A DNA stretch of 26,010 bases from CAZNNH01 sp964574335 (lineage in GTDB: Bacteria; Acidobacteriota; Vicinamibacteria; Fen-336): contig CAZNNH010000080.1 in NCBI GenBank assembly GCA_964574335.1, positions 1 to 26,010 of the forward strand. The letters are read 5' to 3'. Both the position numbers and the translations under genes were made by a program. Every line of letters begins with the position of its first letter. Positions within the stretch are counted from its first letter, which is position 1. The notes beneath the pieces were generated by a model. That model had not been told where the DNA came from, searched no databases, and saw only the letters and a program-made list of their open reading frames with translations. Positions 22,268 to 26,010 of the stretch are shown here, in pieces.

Positions 22268-22345
22268 ATGACCCAGAAGCCTCCCTTCCTCACGCCCGAC
22301 CCTGCTGCCGCGAGTGGGCGCCGCGGCCTGGGCCCGCCCCCCTGA
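22268..22345 (+). CDS. Short upstream ORF, possible leader peptide
   Basis: ATG 22268 opens a 25-codon frame (MTQKPPFLTPDPAAASGRR..., ending in a Pro run) that stops five bases before ATG 22351 of the membrane glycosyltransferase. It is the first ATG after the candidate -10. The terminal Pro-Pro-Pro codons could slow ribosomes, and termination next to the main start could couple translation. It may also be chance. Confidence 0.25.
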   Translation: MTQKPPFLTPDPAAASGRRGLGPPP

Positions 22346-22350
22346 GCGGC

Positions 22351-23733
22351 ATGGAGCCCCTGCCGGCGAGGGAGGCTTCGGCTTCTCGGTGGCTCCGCTC
22401 CCACGCCGTCCTGGTAGGCTTCCTGGTGGCGGTGCTCGCCGTGCGGGTGTCGTTTGCCCTCGCCTTCCCGGTGGCCCAGATATCGGACTACGCCAGCTAC
22501 TACGAGGAGGCCCGGGCCCTGGCCGGCCTGGTCGACCGCCCCTTGAACCCCGAGCAGGCCATCGGCCCCAAGCTCGTCTACGCTGCCGTGTTCCGCCTCT
22601 TCGGCGACTCGCTCTACGTGGTGGGCCTGACCAACGCGGTCCTGTTCACCTCGGCGGTGGCCTTCGCCTTGCTGGGGGTGAGCCGGCTCTTCGGCCGGCG
22701 GGCCGCGACCTGGATGGCCCTGTGCTGGCTCTCCAGCATCTCGGAGCTCTACTTCAACAACCTGGCCTGCACCGAGGTGATCGGCACCTTCTTCGTCGCC
22801 GTCCTGTTCTTCCTGCTGGCGCGTGGCATCGAGACAGGACCGTCGCTGCTGCTGCTCGGCGTGGTCGGAGGCCTGGCCGCGTACAACCGGCCGGCGCTGT
22901 TGCCGCTGGGCGGGCTGGTCCTGGTCCAGCAGGCGCTCGCACACCGGGAGATCCTGAGACCCCTCAGAAGAGCGGTGGTGGTCCAGGCGGTGATGCTGGT
23001 CATGGTGCTGCCGTTGTGCGCGGTCAACGCCCGGCAGTTCTCGCGCTTCACGCCCCTGATTGCCAACGCCGGCGGCGCCCTGTGGTACGGCAACAACCCC
23101 GAGGTGAGCCGCCTTCACGTCTACACTGAGCTGCCGGAGCAGCTCCCGCCCGGGAGCCGGAAGCGACAGCTCCGGGCCGAGGAGTTCAGCTCCTTCTACG
23201 TGAATCCCGACCGGGCCATGGTCTTCGACGAGATGGGTCACTACGACCGGGACGACGTTCGTCGCCGCTACGCGACCGCCTGGATCCGCACCCATCCCGG
23301 TCGCTACCTGGGGCTGGTGGCGGCCCGCTTCCGCCTCCTCTTCTTCTCCTGCACCTACGGGGAGGCACCCTACGTCCTCTACGATCCGAAGAAGCCCGAG
23401 CAGCCGCGGTGGGGTGATGCTCGTCGCAAGCTGATGGCAGCGGCGCGCCTACCCGTGCGCCTGTGGTATCGGGTCCTGGCCGTCGGTGCGCTCCTGGGCT
23501 TCATGGTGGTGCTGGTCCGGCGCCGCGCCGCCGCGCTCCTCTCGCCGCTCAACCTTCCAGTGGTCCTCTTGGCCTTCTACGTGCTCCCCTACCTGCTGAG
23601 CGCCGCCGCCAACCGCTATCACGTCCCGGTCCTGTTCCTGCTCTGGACCTACCTTGGGGCCGGGCTTTCGGCCTGCTGGCCGGGTCGGGGCCCGTTTCCC
23701 TCCCGGGGCAATGCCGCGGAGGTCGGCTGCTGA
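22351..23733 (+). CDS. GT-C/ArnT-PMT-like membrane glycosyltransferase
   Basis: A 460-residue polytopic protein with about nine to ten hydrophobic helices. The first luminal loop after helix 1 carries QISDYASYYEEARALAG, the acidic DY/E pattern typical of GT-C (PMT_2/GT83) enzymes that use polyprenyl-phosphate sugar donors outside the cytoplasmic membrane. Helices are evident at ~20-40, 90-110, 145-160, 170-195 and 210-230. A periplasmic domain (~245-345) with ANAGGALWYGNNPEV and IRTHPGRYLGLVAARFRLLF is typical of this family. Its stop overlaps the next ATG (TGATG), so it is coupled to the second amidotransferase. Acceptor unknown. The GT2 enzyme upstream could supply its donor. Confidence 0.82.
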   Translation: MEPLPAREASASRWLRSHAVLVGFLVAVLAVRVSFALAFPVAQISDYASYYEEARALAGLVDRPLNPEQAIGPKLVYAAVFRLFGDSLYVVGLTNAVLFTSAVAFALLGVSRLFGRRAATWMALCWLSSISELYFNNLACTEVIGTFFVAVLFFLLARGIETGPSLLLLGVVGGLAAYNRPALLPLGGLVLVQQALAHREILRPLRRAVVVQAVMLVMVLPLCAVNARQFSRFTPLIANAGGALWYGNNPEVSRLHVYTELPEQLPPGSRKRQLRAEEFSSFYVNPDRAMVFDEMGHYDRDDVRRRYATAWIRTHPGRYLGLVAARFRLLFFSCTYGEAPYVLYDPKKPEQPRWGDARRKLMAAARLPVRLWYRVLAVGALLGFMVVLVRRRAAALLSPLNLPVVLLAFYVLPYLLSAAANRYHVPVLFLLWTYLGAGLSACWPGRGPFPSRGNAAEVGC

Positions 23734-25703
23734 TGTGCGCGATCGTCGGGATCCTGGCCGAGGACCGGCGGGACCTGGTGCCGCTCCAGGCCATGATCAC
23801 GAGCCTCCGGCACCGCGGACCCGATGACGAGGGATACCTCCTGGCCGACAGCCGCCAGCGCCGTGTCGAGGCGTTCCGGGGGCCGGACTCGTACGTCGGC
23901 ATCCCGTACCCGCCGCTGCCGGCCGAGCCGCCACCGGGCTTCGACCTGGGGCTCGGCCATCGCCGGCTGTCCATCATCGACCTGAGCCCCGCCGGTCACG
24001 GACCGATGGCCTCCGCGGACGGCCGGCTGTGGATCACCTACAACGGCGAGGTCTTCAACTACAAGGAGCTGAGGCAGGAGCTGCGGGGGCGGGGGCACGA
24101 GTTCCGCTCCGAGTCGGACACCGAGGTGCTGCTGGCCGCCTACGCCGAGTGGGGCGAGGGCTGCCTGGATCGGCTGAACGGGATGTTCGCCTTCGCCGTG
24201 TACGACGCCGGCCGGAACCGTCTCTTCGCCGCCCGCGATCGGTACGGCATCAAGCCCTTCTACTACCACCACCAGCCGGGGCGCCTTCTCGTCTTCGCCT
24301 CGGAGATCAAGGCCCTGCTCTGCCACCCGGCGGTTCCCTGCCGCCCGCACCAGCCGACCGTGCTCGGCTTCCTCAAGGACGGCGCGATCGACGAATCGGA
24401 GCAGACGTTCTTCGAAGACATCCTCGCCCTGCCGGGGGGCCACAGCCTGGCTCTCGACCTCGCCTCGCGGACCCCGAGCGTGCGGCGCTGGTATCAGGTT
24501 CCTGACGGCCCCCCCGAGCGGTGCTCGGCCGAGGAGTTCCGGGAGCTGCTCGAGGACGCGGTCCGGCTGCGCCTGCGCAGCGACGTCGACGTCGGCACCT
24601 GCCTGAGCGGCGGTCTCGACTCCTCTTCGCTGGTGGGGCTGACCGCCCGGCTGCGGGACCCTTCGGGGAGCGGCTACCGGCGCTCGGTGAGCGTCGTCTA
24701 CGCCGATCCCGGGATCGACGAGCGGGACTACGTCTCCGAGGTGGTGGCCCTCTTCGGGGTCGAGGCCTCGCGGGCCACGCCCACGTCTGAGGAGCTGCTC
24801 CGCGACCTGCCACGCCTGGTTCGCCATCAGGACGAGCCGTTCCCCTCGCTCGCCAAGTACTCCCAGTGGCGGGTGATGGACCTGGCCGCCGCTCAGGGGC
24901 TGCGGGTGCTGCTGGACGGCCAGGGGTCCGACGAGCTGCTCGGCGGCTACCACTACCACTTCGGCCCGTACCTTGCGGAGCGTTGGGCCCGGGACGGCCT
25001 GAGAAGCGCGCTCGGGCAGGCCCGTGCGGCGCGGGCCGTGACCGGCCGTCCCCTCGCCTTCTTCCTGGCGCTGATGAGCTACCACGCGCTTCCCGCCCCC
25101 CGCGCTCTGCGCGGGTGGGCGATCGGTCGCCTGGCCACTCAGGGCCGGGTCCCCGCCCGGCTGTTCGACCCTCTGCTGGTGAGGCAGGTCGGCCATCTCC
25201 CGGTGACCCGGCATGCCCGCCGTCCCTCCCTCCGCGCCGAGCGCGAGGCGGCGGTGTTTCGCTCCAGCCTCCCGGCGCTGCTCCGCTACGAGGACCGGAG
25301 CTCGATGGCCTTCTCCATCGAGGCCCGCACGCCGTTTCTCGACTTCCGGCTGGTGGAGCGGGCGCTCCGCCTCCCCGCCGACGAGCTGATCCGAGACGGC
25401 TGGACCAAGCGGATCCTGCGCGAGGCGATGAAGGGAACCGTCCCCGAGTCGGTCCGCCTGCGCCGCGACAAGCTGGGCTATGCGACGCCGGAAGAGCGCT
25501 GGCTCTTCGAGCTGGCCGAGCCAGTGCGGGGATGGCTCGGGCGCGAGGCCCGGGTGGCCGGGTTCTTCCGGGACGGCGCGCTCTCCGCCTGGCTCTCCGG
25601 CTCCGACCGGGAGCTGGCCGATCGCCGGGGGCTCTGGCGCCTGGTCGCGGTGGAGCTCTGGCTGCGCTATCTGGAAGGCCGAGGCCGCGAGCCGAGCACC
25701 TGA
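23733..25703 (+). CDS. asnB: AsnB-type glutamine-dependent amidotransferase (second copy)
   Basis: A 656-residue protein with the same domain order as the copy at 16602 but clearly divergent. The N-terminal Cys is C2 (MCAIVGIL), followed by LRHRGPDDEG, RLSIIDLSPAGH, NGEVFNYKELR and SESDTEV. A loop of ~35-40 residues (about 35-70, rich in Pro) is inserted between GYLLADS and LGLGHRRLS, as in one AsnB clade. The synthetase PP-loop SGGLDSS starts at S292, with DGQGSDELLGGYHYH and FLDFRLVERAL later. Start ATG overlaps the previous stop. Being coupled to a membrane glycosyltransferase, it may amidate a sugar or an amino-acid substituent of the glycan. Conventional asparagine synthesis remains possible. 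Confidence 0.92.
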   Translation: MCAIVGILAEDRRDLVPLQAMITSLRHRGPDDEGYLLADSRQRRVEAFRGPDSYVGIPYPPLPAEPPPGFDLGLGHRRLSIIDLSPAGHGPMASADGRLWITYNGEVFNYKELRQELRGRGHEFRSESDTEVLLAAYAEWGEGCLDRLNGMFAFAVYDAGRNRLFAARDRYGIKPFYYHHQPGRLLVFASEIKALLCHPAVPCRPHQPTVLGFLKDGAIDESEQTFFEDILALPGGHSLALDLASRTPSVRRWYQVPDGPPERCSAEEFRELLEDAVRLRLRSDVDVGTCLSGGLDSSSLVGLTARLRDPSGSGYRRSVSVVYADPGIDERDYVSEVVALFGVEASRATPTSEELLRDLPRLVRHQDEPFPSLAKYSQWRVMDLAAAQGLRVLLDGQGSDELLGGYHYHFGPYLAERWARDGLRSALGQARAARAVTGRPLAFFLALMSYHALPAPRALRGWAIGRLATQGRVPARLFDPLLVRQVGHLPVTRHARRPSLRAEREAAVFRSSLPALLRYEDRSSMAFSIEARTPFLDFRLVERALRLPADELIRDGWTKRILREAMKGTVPESVRLRRDKLGYATPEERWLFELAEPVRGWLGREARVAGFFRDGALSAWLSGSDRELADRRGLWRLVAVELWLRYLEGRGREPST

Positions 25704-25732
25704 CGCGGGCCGGCTATCCTCGGGGGGGCAAG

Positions 25733-25740
25733 AAGGAGGT
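25733..25740 (+). promoter_or_regulatory. Strong Shine-Dalgarno deciding the GTG start at 25745
   Basis: AAGGAGGT lies four bases before GTG 25745, nearly a full match to the 16S tail, and supports GTG over the internal ATG at 25760. A TATCCT at 25714-25719 could be its -10. Confidence 0.75.
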
Positions 25741-25744
25741 CATC

Positions 25745-26010
25745 GTGGTTCGCGCTCTGATGCTGGCAGGCGTGGGCTTCTTCGGTCCGTCGTTGCTGCT
25801 TGCCACGCCGCTGCAGCTCCATGGCCGCGTCGTCGACCCGGGCCACCAGCCCCTCGAAGGGGTGAGGGTCAGCGTCGAAGGCAGCCCCGCCGCGGTCGAG
25901 TCGGGCGCGGACGGGACGTTCACGCTGGAGCTCGCGACCTCCGCGGAGCGGGTGCGCCTGCACCTCGAGCATGCCGGCTACCACCCGCTCGAGCACGTGG
26001 TGGCACCGGA
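25745..26010 (+). CDS. Exported carboxypeptidase-regulatory-like protein, partial (TonB-receptor-like N-terminus)
   Basis: The frame is open from GTG 25745 to the right edge (88 residues). Residues 1-~22 are a signal peptide (MVRALMLAGVGFFGPSLLLA). From ~27 the sequence HGRVVDPGHQPLEGVRVSVEGSPAAVESGADGTFTLEL matches the CarboxypepD_reg-like domain, an extracytoplasmic beta-sandwich at the N-terminus of many TonB-dependent receptors. Acidobacteriota encode many such receptors, so that is the favoured reading. The barrel is beyond the window, so a different domain cannot be excluded. Confidence 0.75.
   Translation, partial: MVRALMLAGVGFFGPSLLLATPLQLHGRVVDPGHQPLEGVRVSVEGSPAAVESGADGTFTLELATSAERVRLHLEHAGYHPLEHVVAP

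Noticed and set aside
1..26010. CRISPR array, rRNA genes, insertion sequences
   Set aside because: No regularly spaced direct repeats, rRNA-like segments or transposase motifs were seen.

Overview
The window is GC-rich bacterial DNA in two unlike parts, joined at a tRNA-Leu gene near 6.1 kb. The right part (about 6.3-26 kb) looks like a Gram-negative chromosome, most likely an Acidobacteriota-type lineage: a CarD regulator, an HU/IHF protein, a DUF4388 protein next to a PilZ protein, and a partial exported carboxypeptidase-regulatory-like protein of the kind found at the N-terminus of TonB-dependent receptors. The phylum is an inference from gene content only.

Positions 1-6085 are the right end of an integrated element whose left end lies outside the window. 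It ends at the 3' end of tRNA-Leu(CAA) (minus strand, 6086-6174). It carries a divergent Cys/His-rich unknown protein running off the left edge (1-686, minus). It also carries a tightly coupled replication cassette: an excisionase-like HTH protein, a small ORF, a phage replisome-organizer-like protein and a primase-helicase, each start overlapping the previous stop. Cargo follows: a small exported protein and a membrane HEAT-repeat protein. A decayed tyrosine recombinase lies against the tRNA. The element therefore looks immobilised, although its replication genes appear intact. A 22-bp perfect palindrome (551-572) and a cluster of inverted GCCAACG repeats inside the replication-initiator gene (1520-1566) are the most notable non-coding signals.

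Positions 6.2-9.0 kb hold carD and an HU/IHF gene, each with a recognisable promoter, then DUF4388, PilZ and a small HEAT-like protein.

Positions 9.0-25.7 kb form a surface-polysaccharide or glycoconjugate region. It contains two tandem polytopic membrane proteins with a shared kind of C-terminal soluble module, a GT2 polyprenyl-type glycosyltransferase, a WlbA-like sugar-nucleotide 3-dehydrogenase, a WlbB-like acetyltransferase, and a sulfurylase/APS-kinase fusion. It continues with an AsnB-type amidotransferase, an STN-domain exported protein, a secreted DUF5060/DUF4038 glycoside hydrolase, a DUF354 protein, a GT-C-like membrane glycosyltransferase and a second AsnB-type amidotransferase. 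Together these suggest synthesis of a diacetamido-uronic acid (possibly amidated) sugar and its assembly at the membrane.

The most unexpected coding observation is the sulfate adenylyltransferase domain at 14.8-16.0 kb, which has lost several signature active-site residues while the fused APS kinase domain keeps its motifs. Several units also appear to start without a leader, with a -10-like hexamer 6-8 nt before the start codon.
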